From positions 32,139 to 96,138 of the forward strand of contig NZ_KB893455.1 in the NCBI RefSeq assembly GCF_000374085.1: a stretch of DNA of 64,000 nt. Direction: 5' to 3'. A model generated the notes under the pieces. That model was not told where the DNA came from. It did no database searches and saw only the letters and a list, made by a program, of their open reading frames with translations. Position numbers and translations under genes: made by a program. Positions 54,178-63,132 of this stretch are shown piece after piece. The DNA is from Spirosoma spitsbergense DSM 19989. Its GTDB lineage: Bacteria; Bacteroidota; Bacteroidia; Cytophagales; Spirosomataceae. How positions within the stretch are numbered: the first letter of the stretch is position 1; the number at the start of each line of letters is the position of its first letter.

Positions 54178-55206
54178 ATGACTCCAGCACTTCCCCAACA
54201 ACCTACTGTTTCTGTTGCGCTCTGCACCTACAATGGGCTAAACTATTTATCGACTCAATGGCAAAGTCTGGTCAATCAGCGCCGTTTGCCGAATGAAATC
54301 GTTATTTCCGATGATCTATCAACCGATGATACTCCTCAATTACTGACTCAACTTGCAGCCGACGCCCCTTTCCCCGTAACTGTTCTGGATAACAAAAAGC
54401 GCCTGGGGTATAACAAAAATTTTGAGCGGGCGCTGTCCGCCTGTACCGGTGAGTTGATTTTCATCTGCGATCAGGATGACCTGTGGTTACCGGAAAAAAT
54501 CGACACGATGGTGCAGTATATGGTTCAGCATCCTGCCGCTCAGATTGCCTTCTGCGATGCCTGGGTGACTGATGAGCAGCTACAGGGACGCGAAAACCGG
54601 TTTTGGGAATCCGTTCGGTTCGATGCCCAGACCCGTGCCCGCTGGCAATCCGGCAAAACCATGGACATACTACTGGAAGGTAACCGGATGATGGGATGCG
54701 CTACGGTTATCCGCCGTTCTTTTTTACCAGCTCTGCTGCCAATACCCGACAAAATACCGGGCTACATCTATGACGGATGGATAGCGCTGGTAGGAGCCAC
54801 GCAAAATGTTATTCACTTCATTGACCAGCCCCTGCAGCTCTACCGGACCCACGTACAGCAGCAGGTAGGCGTTCGCCAGCAGCCCGTACCCGCCCGAACA
54901 AAATTGCGGGATCGGCTCACCCGGCACCGGGCCAGAAAACTGGCCCCACTGCATAAAAAGCAGATTCAGCTGAGTATCATTAGCCAGTTACTCAGTAAAC
55001 GAGTGCCATCTGACGCACCCGGTTTGCCCGAACTATACCGGCGGCTGGCGCACTTCACCCTGCGAAGTCACCTGCCCCATAACCGCCTTAAACGTATTGC
55101 CCCCGTACTGACAAACCTGTGGCGGGGGAACTACAACCGGTACGCCGAACCGGCCGCCAACTGGTATGCCCCATTTTTAGCTGTTTTGGGCGATATTCTC
55201 GAATAA
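54178..55206 (+). CDS. Glycosyltransferase, GT2 family
   Basis: 342 aa from ATG 54178 (MTPALPQQPTVSVALCTYNG), which starts just before the GT2 fold; upstream in-frame ATGs lie inside the preceding gene. SVALCTYNGLNYL, VISDDLSTDD and ELIFICDQDDLWLPEKI (the DxD) are diagnostic. The acceptor domain then follows, and a C-terminal 100 residues of uncertain role. Start lies seven bases after the DUF5672 stop. Confidence 0.92.
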   Translation: MTPALPQQPTVSVALCTYNGLNYLSTQWQSLVNQRRLPNEIVISDDLSTDDTPQLLTQLAADAPFPVTVLDNKKRLGYNKNFERALSACTGELIFICDQDDLWLPEKIDTMVQYMVQHPAAQIAFCDAWVTDEQLQGRENRFWESVRFDAQTRARWQSGKTMDILLEGNRMMGCATVIRRSFLPALLPIPDKIPGYIYDGWIALVGATQNVIHFIDQPLQLYRTHVQQQVGVRQQPVPARTKLRDRLTRHRARKLAPLHKKQIQLSIISQLLSKRVPSDAPGLPELYRRLAHFTLRSHLPHNRLKRIAPVLTNLWRGNYNRYAEPAANWYAPFLAVLGDILE

Positions 55207-55208
55207 TG

Positions 55209-55216
55209 TAGTTTTG
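55209..55216 (+). promoter_or_regulatory. TAnnTTTG (-7) box before paralog B
   Basis: TAGTTTTG, eight bases before the GTG start at 55225 and inside the 18-base gap after the GT2 gene. It could allow separate transcription of the second paralog from within the cluster. Confidence 0.45.
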
Positions 55217-55224
55217 CATCTACT

Positions 55225-56232
55225 GTGCTATTAACCATCTGTACCGTTCGTCAATTACCCCAGGCATTTGCGCTGGGAGACAGTTTCAGGCAATTTGCCG
55301 GACAAGCTGCCACAGAACCAATCGTCATCGGACTGGTTGATCGTTTAGACGCGCTGCCCGCCGACTTCAGTTCACCCTATCCACTACTTCCGGTAGCGGA
55401 GTTGTTACTCCCCGAAGAACTGGCCACCCTCTCGGCTCAGTATACGCCAACCGAATTTGCGGCTGCCTGCAAGCCCTTATTCATTGCCGAAGCGTTTCGC
55501 CGGTATCCCGAAGTAGACAACCTGGTGTATGCCGACCCGAATGTTCAGTTCCTGTTTCCTCTCACGGCGCTCTGGCAACAGCTAAGTACCGCTACTATCC
55601 TGTTAACCCCGTTCATTACCCGTAGTCTGTCTGCTGGCGAGCCAGATGAAAAATTCCTTCAGAATATTGGCCTTTATAGTGCTGATTTTCTGGCATTCCG
55701 CAGATCGTTGGAAACAGACCGGATGTTAAGCTGGTGGGATGACCGGGTGCGGACGCGGGCTTATGTAAACTTTTGCGCCGGGCTTTGCCTGGACCAGATA
55801 TGGCTCATGCACGTCCCTGTTTTTTTCCGGCAGACCCGCGTCCTCAGAAATGCCGGCTGGCACGTAGCCCTCTGGAATCTGCCCGAACGAACCCTGACAC
55901 CGGAAGCGGGGCATTGGCTGGTGAGCGGACCAGCGGGAAAGAATGAACCCTTACTATTTTTTAACTTTAAAGGGTTGCTGAACCCCAATGAAGGTTTCTT
56001 CACGCACCAGAATCGACTACGCTCTTCAGAGAAATCGCCCGTTGCCGTATTACTGGCTGACTATCGACAGGCAGTTACCAGACAAAAGGTACCGGTAGCC
56101 GATAACCAGCCTACCACGTATGGGCAACAGCCTGAACCACCGGTTTTGCGGGGCTGGCGATACGAACTAGTTAAGTCCATGCGTTCTATGATCCGCTTTC
56201 TGGACCGCGTATACCTGCCTGCCATTCGCTAA
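55225..56232 (+). CDS. Divergent GT-A-like glycosyltransferase (paralog B), catalytic residues altered
   Basis: 335 aa, GTG start at 55225 (LLTICTVRQLPQAFALGDSF), just after the GT2 gene. Clearly paralogous to the gene at 52246: IGLVDRLDAL, KPLFIAEAFRRYPEVDNLVY, LDQIWLMHVPVF, WHVALWNLPERTLT. But the DxD reads ADPNVQFLF (Asp-Pro-Asn) and the C-terminal HYSG-equivalent reads FNFKG, losing the His. Either it uses another metal arrangement or it is not an active transferase. The frame is otherwise undamaged and full length. Confidence 0.85.
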   Translation: MLLTICTVRQLPQAFALGDSFRQFAGQAATEPIVIGLVDRLDALPADFSSPYPLLPVAELLLPEELATLSAQYTPTEFAAACKPLFIAEAFRRYPEVDNLVYADPNVQFLFPLTALWQQLSTATILLTPFITRSLSAGEPDEKFLQNIGLYSADFLAFRRSLETDRMLSWWDDRVRTRAYVNFCAGLCLDQIWLMHVPVFFRQTRVLRNAGWHVALWNLPERTLTPEAGHWLVSGPAGKNEPLLFFNFKGLLNPNEGFFTHQNRLRSSEKSPVAVLLADYRQAVTRQKVPVADNQPTTYGQQPEPPVLRGWRYELVKSMRSMIRFLDRVYLPAIR

Positions 56233-56235
56233 AGG

Positions 56236-56267
56236 AATCCTTGAATAATGCGTGGTGTTCAAGGATT
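56236..56267. terminator. Hairpin after paralog B
   Basis: Arms 56236-56245 and 56258-56267 pair over ten bases around a 12-base loop, three bases after the stop of the preceding gene. A T-rich stretch follows at a distance. Plausible terminator, splitting the transferase genes into units; TATTTTTA (56284-56291) beyond it may start the next. Confidence 0.65.
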
Positions 56268-56344
56268 TGTTAGCAAATAGACCTATTTTTACGGGTTAAT
56301 TTCTCAGAAAAATACAAATCTGGCGAGTTTTCAGGTTTTTCCTA

Positions 56345-57454
56345 ATGAAAGTACTGTTCGATCATCAATCGTTTACTGGTTTGCCTTATGGCGGTGTTTC
56401 CCGCTATTTTTTTGAACTCATGCGTTCCTTTGCCAAACGATCAGACATTGAGTTTGACTTGTCGTTGTGGCTATCGAATAACGAATACCTCGACCAGGCA
56501 TCCTTTAGTAGTCACTGGCGTTATCCCGCCTTTGCCCACCTGCGCAATGCCCACCGGGCGGCCTCCGTACTAAACCGGCTTTATAGTCTGCAACGCATAA
56601 AGTCGGGAAAATTCGATATTTTCCACCCTACGTATTATCACCGTTATTTCCTGGATGCCATTGGCAACAAGCCCTTCGTCCTGACTTTTTTCGATGCCAC
56701 CAGCGAACGATACGGGAAACAGTACCCCGAACTGGGCGAAGGCTTGTACGAGACAAAAAAACAATTGCTGAGTCGGGCCGACTGCGTGATCTGTATCTCG
56801 GAGTTTTCTAAAGAAGACCTCCTGCACTTTTTTCCGGTTAATCCCAACAAAGTAAAAGTGGTCCCGCTGGGCACTACCATCAGTGATTATGTGCTTACGC
56901 CGGAGCAGCAGAAACCTCCGATAGACAAACCGTATTTACTATACGTCGGGAAACGGGGTTTGTACAAAAACTTTACCGGTTTTTTCCGGGCCATTAAACC
57001 CGTACTACACCGCCACCCCGATTTGCAGGTTATCTGCTGCGGAGGGGGAACCTTTACGCCCGAAGAACAAAGCCTGTTTCAGGAAGCCCGGCTGGGCGAA
57101 CGGGTGCATTTTCATCCCCTAACCGATGCCGGTCTTATTAATCTCTATCAGCACGCCCTTGCCTTTGTTTTTCCATCGATGAATGAAGGCTTTGGGATTC
57201 CGGTACTGGAAGCATACAGCGCCGGGTGCCCGGTGGTACTGAGTAACCGTAGTTCATTGCCCGAAGTAGGTGCTGATGCTGCTCTCTACTTCGACCCGGA
57301 AAACGATGAATCCATAGCCGATGCTATTGACCGTGTGGTAACCGATGATGCGCTGCGCACTGAATTACGCCGAAAAGGAACCGAACGGCTACTCCACTTT
57401 TCGTGCGACAAAACGGCTCAGCAAACACTGGAAGTTTATCAATCTTTGGGCTAA
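56345..57454 (+). CDS. Glycosyltransferase, GT4 (group 1)
   Basis: 369 aa GT-B enzyme. The start motif FDHQSFTGLPYGGVSRYFFE is typical of group-1 transferases from capsule and O-antigen clusters; PYLLYVGKRGLYKNFTGFFR opens the C-terminal domain and SMNEGFGIPVLEAYSAGCPVV carries the conserved Glu pair. Seven bases separate it from the next gene. Confidence 0.94.
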   Translation: MKVLFDHQSFTGLPYGGVSRYFFELMRSFAKRSDIEFDLSLWLSNNEYLDQASFSSHWRYPAFAHLRNAHRAASVLNRLYSLQRIKSGKFDIFHPTYYHRYFLDAIGNKPFVLTFFDATSERYGKQYPELGEGLYETKKQLLSRADCVICISEFSKEDLLHFFPVNPNKVKVVPLGTTISDYVLTPEQQKPPIDKPYLLYVGKRGLYKNFTGFFRAIKPVLHRHPDLQVICCGGGTFTPEEQSLFQEARLGERVHFHPLTDAGLINLYQHALAFVFPSMNEGFGIPVLEAYSAGCPVVLSNRSSLPEVGADAALYFDPENDESIADAIDRVVTDDALRTELRRKGTERLLHFSCDKTAQQTLEVYQSLG

Positions 57455-57461
57455 CGAAGGT

Positions 57462-58355
57462 ATGAAATCGACGCAAGAAGCACTCCATTCCTTTGTTACG
57501 CGGCCCTACGTGCCCCAGTCCCGGGTGGGCACTGACGGGCAGGCATATCCCAGGCTAACGGTCATTACGCCCTCCTTCAATCAGGCACAGTACCTCGAAC
57601 GAACGATTCTAAGCGTGTTGAACCAGCAGTATCCTAACCTGGAATACTTCATCATGGATGGCGGGTCGACGGACGGGAGTCTGGCGATCATCAAAAAATA
57701 CGAGCCTTATCTGGCGGGCTGGGTCAGTGAGAAAGATCGGGGTCAAACGGATGCGATCAACAAAGGGATCCGGCGGGCAACGGGCGATTACGTTGCCTTC
57801 CAAAACTCCGACGATGTGTTTGCCCCCCACGCATTCGAACGGGTAGCCAATGCCTGGCATAAGCACCCAACTACCGACGTTTTTTTCGGCGATATGTACA
57901 TTACCGATGAACAAGACGTTATTCTGGAGGAAATGCGGGCGCCCAAATTTTGCGTTGAATGCCATATTCACGAAGGCATGCAGGTTTTTAATCAGTCACT
58001 GTTTATCAAACGCAGCCATATTGGTCTGCTCGATGAAAGTCTTCGGTTCGTTATCGATTATGAAATTGTGGCCCGGCTGGGTGTCCAGGCAAGGATACAA
58101 TTTCGACATGTTGATGGTTTCTGGGGTGGTTTCCGGGTGCAGCCTGACGCAAAATCATCGACCATTGCCAGTACGGTAGGCCTTCAGGAACACCAGTTTA
58201 TAAAAGAAAAATATCGCCCTATGCTAACGTCGGCATTGGGTGCCTCATTCTGGAAACGGTATTGCCGGCTTCGGAAACTGCTCAGTTTCGCCCTACAGGG
58301 TGAATTCAAATACGTTCAACACCGGTTGCAGCTTAGCCGGTCCAGACAAAAATAA
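57462..58355 (+). CDS. Glycosyltransferase, GT2 family
   Basis: 297 aa from ATG 57462 (MKSTQEALHSFVTRPYVPQS). GT-A motifs: LTVITPSFNQAQYLERTILS, YFIMDGGSTDGSL, DRGQTDAINKGIRRATGD and FQNSDDVFAP with its DD. The middle of the protein (FFGDMYITDEQDVILEEM) matches the acceptor-side loop of this subgroup. It starts seven bases after the GT4 stop. Confidence 0.93.
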   Translation: MKSTQEALHSFVTRPYVPQSRVGTDGQAYPRLTVITPSFNQAQYLERTILSVLNQQYPNLEYFIMDGGSTDGSLAIIKKYEPYLAGWVSEKDRGQTDAINKGIRRATGDYVAFQNSDDVFAPHAFERVANAWHKHPTTDVFFGDMYITDEQDVILEEMRAPKFCVECHIHEGMQVFNQSLFIKRSHIGLLDESLRFVIDYEIVARLGVQARIQFRHVDGFWGGFRVQPDAKSSTIASTVGLQEHQFIKEKYRPMLTSALGASFWKRYCRLRKLLSFALQGEFKYVQHRLQLSRSRQK

Positions 58356-58441
58356 GGTTCGGTATTCAGACCATCGGCCGGTCTGCTTTCAGCATGGCAG
58401 ACTTCCTTACCTGACTACGAAAACAACAAAACGTCTCTTTT

Positions 58442-59824
58442 ATGAATAATCTCGTTCGCCTGCTTCAGAAACTCGACTACATGAGAATGGTGGTTGGTAT
58501 CTGTATTATTCTGGACGGGTATCCACTCATCTTCTTTTTCCGGGAAACGGTTGGTCTGGCACCCGGCAGTACGGCTTTTACCGCGCTGGCCCTGGCCGGT
58601 GGTTTGATGCTGATGGTCCCTTTTACGGTGTTGAGAAAGCTCTACCGGCCCAATGTAACGATGTTCTGGATGGGAATTTCGTTCCTGCTGCTCTGCATTT
58701 TTTACATGTACTTTTACAATCCTTATCCCTTTTTCCAGCTCTCTGGCAAGCACATGGTTTACTACCTGTACATCGTGCTTTTCCTCTTTTTGCTGATTAA
58801 CGTACCTAATGATATAATCCCGGTCTTTGTTCCAGTCGTTGTCGTGTTCACGCTGGTCTCCAATCTGGGGCTGGTTTACGCGCTGATTACGGACCCGACC
58901 TGGGCTATTGGACAACGGGCTACCATCACACTGAATAATGGTGGAGATCCCGGCTCAGGTAATCCACACGCCTTTTCGCGGAATGCTTTTATGGGTGTTG
59001 TTGCCTGTGCTATCTGGCTGGTAAAACCAAAAATCCACATCTTTTTCCGGTTGCTATCGCTGTTTGCAGGCATTCTTAACATTGCCGTTCTGGTACTCAC
59101 CCAAACGCGTTCAGCCATTGTGGCCCTCATGGCAGCTCTGGCCTTATTTATGTATTTCAACGTTCGGCCCGCCCAGATCCGCACGGCGGTTCGTGGTATG
59201 TTCAGGCCCGTTCCCATTCTGGTTATGCTTGTGGGGGTAGTAGGGGTAATCTTTTTTTTCCAGCGATATAGTTTTGTCCTGGAAGTGCTGATAAGCTACG
59301 TTTCTTCTTTTGTGGAGCGCAACCTGGAAACCCTGTACGCCATGCTTGGTTTGAAATCGCAGGGAGCGGATTACAAAGCGGTTCTCGACGACTCAACGGC
59401 CAATCGCTCGGAGAGTGCAACCTTCTTTCGAAATGTACTGGCAGGTCACCTGCACATGCTCATTCTGGGCTACGGCTACGACTATCTTTACCTGGATGTC
59501 CCTATTATGGAAGCCCTCACCAATTACGGAATTCTGGGTTTTGCCCTATTTGGGGGAGTTAATGGGTTGGTTTTGTACCATTCCTGGAAAATAATGCGCC
59601 ATAACCCTAACCCATTGAGCGTCTTTCTGGCCTATTTCTACATGCTCATCCTCATACAAATATTGACCAACGGCAGGCCCAACGAGATATCATTCTGGTT
59701 CCCCATGGCTCTGATGATTCGATTTATTGGCGTAGAACACCTGTTTCCTGCCTATCTATCAGAAAAAGGACCGCCTGAGGTCCAGGGACAGTACGTTGTT
59801 ATACCCCATGCCGAACCAACCTGA
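58442..59824 (+). CDS. O-antigen ligase/polymerase-family membrane protein (WaaL/Wzy-like)
   Basis: 460 aa with about eleven membrane helices (FALAGG..LMVPF, VVYYLYIVLFLFLLI and others). The large periplasmic loop (GSGNPHAFSRNAFMGVVACA), with a conserved acidic/His-rich layout before a later helix pair, matches the Wzy_C domain. In an ABC-dependent cluster this may be a WaaL-type ligase that attaches glycan to lipid A-core rather than a Wzy polymerase. The last bases overlap the ATG of the next gene (TGATG). Confidence 0.83.
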   Translation: MNNLVRLLQKLDYMRMVVGICIILDGYPLIFFFRETVGLAPGSTAFTALALAGGLMLMVPFTVLRKLYRPNVTMFWMGISFLLLCIFYMYFYNPYPFFQLSGKHMVYYLYIVLFLFLLINVPNDIIPVFVPVVVVFTLVSNLGLVYALITDPTWAIGQRATITLNNGGDPGSGNPHAFSRNAFMGVVACAIWLVKPKIHIFFRLLSLFAGILNIAVLVLTQTRSAIVALMAALALFMYFNVRPAQIRTAVRGMFRPVPILVMLVGVVGVIFFFQRYSFVLEVLISYVSSFVERNLETLYAMLGLKSQGADYKAVLDDSTANRSESATFFRNVLAGHLHMLILGYGYDYLYLDVPIMEALTNYGILGFALFGGVNGLVLYHSWKIMRHNPNPLSVFLAYFYMLILIQILTNGRPNEISFWFPMALMIRFIGVEHLFPAYLSEKGPPEVQGQYVVIPHAEPT

Positions 59825-60990
59825 TGCGTATCCTGATCGTTCATAATCTACTCTGGGCACACTACAAGTCCAGCGTATTTCAGGCACTTCAACACCTGGT
59901 CGACCAGCGAAGTGATACCGTCATGAAGGTATTACAGATCGCCCGCAACGAGCAATCCAGAGCTGCCCTGGCTACGGGTGCCGATGAAACAGCTCCCACA
60001 TACACCTATAATTACGAACTACTCTTCGACCGGTATTGGGAAGAGATAAGCCTGCGCGAACGTACGCGGGCGTTGTTTCAGCAAACAGCTGCCTTCAAAC
60101 CCGATGTAATCAACCTGACCGGCTACTATGATCCCGCCCAACTCATGCTCCTGGTCTGGGCCAAGGCGAGAGGGATTCGGGTGATTATGCAAAACGAAAG
60201 TACAGAAGCCGATCAGCAGCGGGGAGGCCTGAAAGAACAGGTAAAGCAATGGATTTTTAACCGGTGCGATGGATTCTTCTGTTTCGGCAGCCAGGCTGCT
60301 GATTACCTTTTTCAATTTGGCGTGTCGCCCGGTCAGATTTTGCTGCGTAAAAACGCAGTCGACAATAAGGCGCTACTGACTGCTTATAAAAAGGCGCTGC
60401 CGGACCGGAGCACTGAGCAGCAACGGCTGGGCCTTCGCCCAAATAATTTTATTTTTGTAGGTCGGCTTGCTGAAACCAAAAACCTGCCCCTATTGCTGAA
60501 CTGCTTTGCCGAAGCCCGCAAACAGTCTGCAAATGAACAGGAATGGGGATTGATTCTGCTCGGCGACGGAATTGAACGGGAACGGCTGACGGAAATTATA
60601 CATACGCTGAATTTGACCGAACAGGTCAAGCTGTTGCCCGGGCGCCCCTGGTATTTGATACCAGGGGCGCTGGCACTCAGCAACGTACTAATCCTGCCAA
60701 GCCGCTCGGAGCCATGGGGCCTTGTCGTTAATGAAGCAATGGCCTGCGGACTACCGGTTATTGTGTCGGATCGCTGTGGCTGCGCGGCCGATTTAGTGCA
60801 AGATGACCGGAACGGCTTCGTTTTCGATCCCGACGTACCCGATGAACTAACCGTTCACCTGATCCAGTTTATGGATGGTTCGGCTCCTGCCAAGCAAATG
60901 GGAGAAGCTGCCCAACAGTTCATTACCCAGTACTCTCCTGAGGCAGTAGCCCAGGAAATGCTCGATGGTTTTATCAAAATCGTGAAATAA
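59824..60990 (+). CDS. Glycosyltransferase, GT4
   Basis: 388 aa GT-B transferase. N-terminal MRILIVHNLLWAHYKSSVFQ; donor domain with NFIFVGRLAETKNLPLLLNC and SEPWGLVVNEAMACGLPVIV, holding the acid pair. It shares one base with the preceding gene's stop (TGATG), indicating coupled translation. Confidence 0.94.
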   Translation: MRILIVHNLLWAHYKSSVFQALQHLVDQRSDTVMKVLQIARNEQSRAALATGADETAPTYTYNYELLFDRYWEEISLRERTRALFQQTAAFKPDVINLTGYYDPAQLMLLVWAKARGIRVIMQNESTEADQQRGGLKEQVKQWIFNRCDGFFCFGSQAADYLFQFGVSPGQILLRKNAVDNKALLTAYKKALPDRSTEQQRLGLRPNNFIFVGRLAETKNLPLLLNCFAEARKQSANEQEWGLILLGDGIERERLTEIIHTLNLTEQVKLLPGRPWYLIPGALALSNVLILPSRSEPWGLVVNEAMACGLPVIVSDRCGCAADLVQDDRNGFVFDPDVPDELTVHLIQFMDGSAPAKQMGEAAQQFITQYSPEAVAQEMLDGFIKIVK

Positions 60991-61010
60991 TCGGTTATTT
61001 CGCGGCACCT

Positions 61011-62180
61011 ATGCGAATACTAAATATCTGTGCGTATACCTGGCAGGCGGGTGGTCCACCAAAAATCATTTTCGACCATACGCAGGTTGCACTGCGGTAT
61101 GGCCATCAGGTAGACATACTGAGTCCTGTCTCACCGGGCGAAACCCCCTACACCCTGCCCGATGGGGCACGCCTTATATTGTGCAAACGTACGCCGGGAA
61201 TCAGCCGTTTCTTTCGGGAGTTTTCGGTTGAACTATATCAGTATCTTAAGCAGCACGTTCAGGAATACGACGTTATTCACTGCCACGGTTTATGGCATTT
61301 TGGCACGCTTGCCCCTTTCATGCTCGACCGTACGGTGGCTAAAGTGATTACCATTCATGGCGTGCTGGACCGCTGGGTGTATGCGCATCATAACTGGAAA
61401 AAAGAGTTGATGAATACCCTGGCTCAGAAAGCATACCTGGAACGGGCCGATTTGGTGCAAATCAATAACACCGACGAGCGGGAAGACGTATTACGCTACC
61501 TGGGCCATCCGCATCCTAATGTCGTTATTATACCCAATGGGGTAAAAACAGGCGACTTTGCCCAGCTTCCTCCCAAAGGCACCTTCCGGCAAAAATTCAA
61601 CCTGCCTGCCGATAAGAAATTAGTGCTGTTCATGAGTCGGCTGAACGTCAAAAAAGGGCTGGATTTGCTACTTCCCGGATTCAGGGATTACCTGAAAACG
61701 CACCCGGATACCGTACTGGCCCTGGCCGGAGGGGATGATGGCTATCAGGAGACTGCCCGGCAATTTATTGAGCAGCACCGCCTGAACGACGCCATCCGGC
61801 TAGTGGGTATGCTCACCGGCGACGATAAGAAAGCGGCCCTCACGGATGCCGATCTGTTTACGCTTCCCTCCTACTCCGAAGGTTTTTCGATGGCCGTACT
61901 CGAAGCGATGGCGGCCGGCACGCCCGCTCTGGTATCGGACCGGGTTGGGTTTGGCGATGCCATCCGGCAGCATCAGGCCGCCGGGCTGCTGGATAGCCTG
62001 ACCCCCGAAGCCGTAACGGCCGGACTGGAAAAACTACTGGGTGATGATCAGCTCCGGAAACACCTCGCCGACAATGCGCTGACGATGGTACGGACGAAGT
62101 ATGATATTGATGTAGTGGCCAAACAGCTTTTGGATGAGTACGCAAAGATCAGCCATAAAGCCAGACCAATCCCGAACTGA
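61011..62180 (+). CDS. Glycosyltransferase, GT4
   Basis: 389 aa GT-B transferase. MRILNICAYTWQAGGPPKII starts the acceptor domain with a conserved Gly-Gly-x-x region; VIHCHGLWHFGTLAPF and IIPNGVKTGDF follow; the donor domain carries VLFMSRLNVKKGLDLLLPGF and SEGFSMAVLEAMAAGTPALV. Last gene of the plus-strand cluster; it is convergent with a polysaccharide deacetylase four bases away. Confidence 0.94.
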   Translation: MRILNICAYTWQAGGPPKIIFDHTQVALRYGHQVDILSPVSPGETPYTLPDGARLILCKRTPGISRFFREFSVELYQYLKQHVQEYDVIHCHGLWHFGTLAPFMLDRTVAKVITIHGVLDRWVYAHHNWKKELMNTLAQKAYLERADLVQINNTDEREDVLRYLGHPHPNVVIIPNGVKTGDFAQLPPKGTFRQKFNLPADKKLVLFMSRLNVKKGLDLLLPGFRDYLKTHPDTVLALAGGDDGYQETARQFIEQHRLNDAIRLVGMLTGDDKKAALTDADLFTLPSYSEGFSMAVLEAMAAGTPALVSDRVGFGDAIRQHQAAGLLDSLTPEAVTAGLEKLLGDDQLRKHLADNALTMVRTKYDIDVVAKQLLDEYAKISHKARPIPN

Positions 62181-62184
62181 TCCG

Positions 62185-63036
62185 TTAGCTCACTTCCCGC
62201 TGAATTACCTTACTCCAGTCGACCTGCCGGTCGGCTTCGGCCAGATCAACGAACGGGAATTCAACCAGCAGTTGTTTGAGCTTGGGCCAGCAATTTTTCA
62301 GGCCGTAATAGGATTTGAACTGTCGGGTTCGGCTCAGGCCGGGAATCATGGGTTGCCCTGCGTCGAAATCGCGGGGATGAAAATAAGTCATCACGTACGG
62401 CGACCGATTCATCAACCCTTTTATCAGTCCATAGGGAAGTAGCCGGAAATAGCCTCCGCCCGAAAAGATCACATCCTGCCCCATAATGGGCATGGTGTTT
62501 ATGGGAAATTCTTTCAGGAGCGTGCCCCTCACGTTTAAGTATCCCGGCTCAAACATGCCCAGAGAGGCATCGCCCCCGTGAGCGCGCCGGGCCGAAAATA
62601 CGGAGCAGTCAATTTCAATCCCCTGTTCAACCAGAATCGGGAATACCCATCGATTATACTCCTTGATGGAGAAACCGGGTGCCCGGTATGACCGGACTTT
62701 TTTACCCGTCAAATCCTGCAAATGTTTGATTGAGCGTTCCAGATCATCCTGAAACTGGGCTGGTGTCTGTTCATACGCCAATTGGTGCGCATAGGAGTGC
62801 GTGGCAATTTCGTACCCGGCGGCATCAATACGCCGGATTACATCGGGGTGCTTATCGGCGACCCAGCCCAAACAAAAAAAAGTAGCCCGGCTGTTGGTTT
62901 CGGCCAGAAGCTGAAAGATGAGGTCCATGTTCTGATGAATCCGGCTCTCGTATCGGCCCCAGTCCGACTCGTTCCGCGTTGAATCATTATCCAGAATATG
63001 AAACCACTCTTCAATATCAAACGTCAGTATGTTCAT
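62185..63036 (-). CDS. Polysaccharide deacetylase (NodB fold)
   Basis: 283 aa. N-terminal LTFDIEEWFHI carries catalytic Asp-metal residues of the NodB (CE4) domain; THSYAHQLAYEQ supplies His ligands; YRAPGFSIKEYN and YFHPRDFDAG complete the site. DUF3473-like extensions are seen in deacetylases of exopolysaccharide clusters. It probably removes N-acetyl groups from the polymer or precursor. No signal peptide is evident, so it may act in the cytoplasm. Confidence 0.92.
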   Translation of the reverse strand: MNILTFDIEEWFHILDNDSTRNESDWGRYESRIHQNMDLIFQLLAETNSRATFFCLGWVADKHPDVIRRIDAAGYEIATHSYAHQLAYEQTPAQFQDDLERSIKHLQDLTGKKVRSYRAPGFSIKEYNRWVFPILVEQGIEIDCSVFSARRAHGGDASLGMFEPGYLNVRGTLLKEFPINTMPIMGQDVIFSGGGYFRLLPYGLIKGLMNRSPYVMTYFHPRDFDAGQPMIPGLSRTRQFKSYYGLKNCWPKLKQLLVEFPFVDLAEADRQVDWSKVIQREVS

Positions 63037-63076
63037 TCAGGTAGTTGGCGGATCAGTCGACGAGTCAGGTAGTTGG
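63037..63076. repeat. Direct repeat of tcaggtagttgg
   Basis: Two identical 12-base copies (63037-63048 and 63065-63076), 16 bases apart, in the 96-base gap between the deacetylase and formyltransferase genes. Related words recur further on (gatcagt, gagtcagt), giving the low-complexity look of the inverted repeats elsewhere, but I found no long paired arms here. Confidence 0.65.
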
Positions 63077-63132
63077 ACAGTCAATGAGTCAGTGAACAGA
63101 CTTGTTAACTAACCCATCAACTGATCGATTGA

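Noticed and set aside
58415..58915. 166-aa minus-strand frame opposite the O-antigen ligase gene
   Set aside because: Its sequence is a low-complexity Gln/His-rich mirror of a hydrophobic membrane protein on the plus strand.
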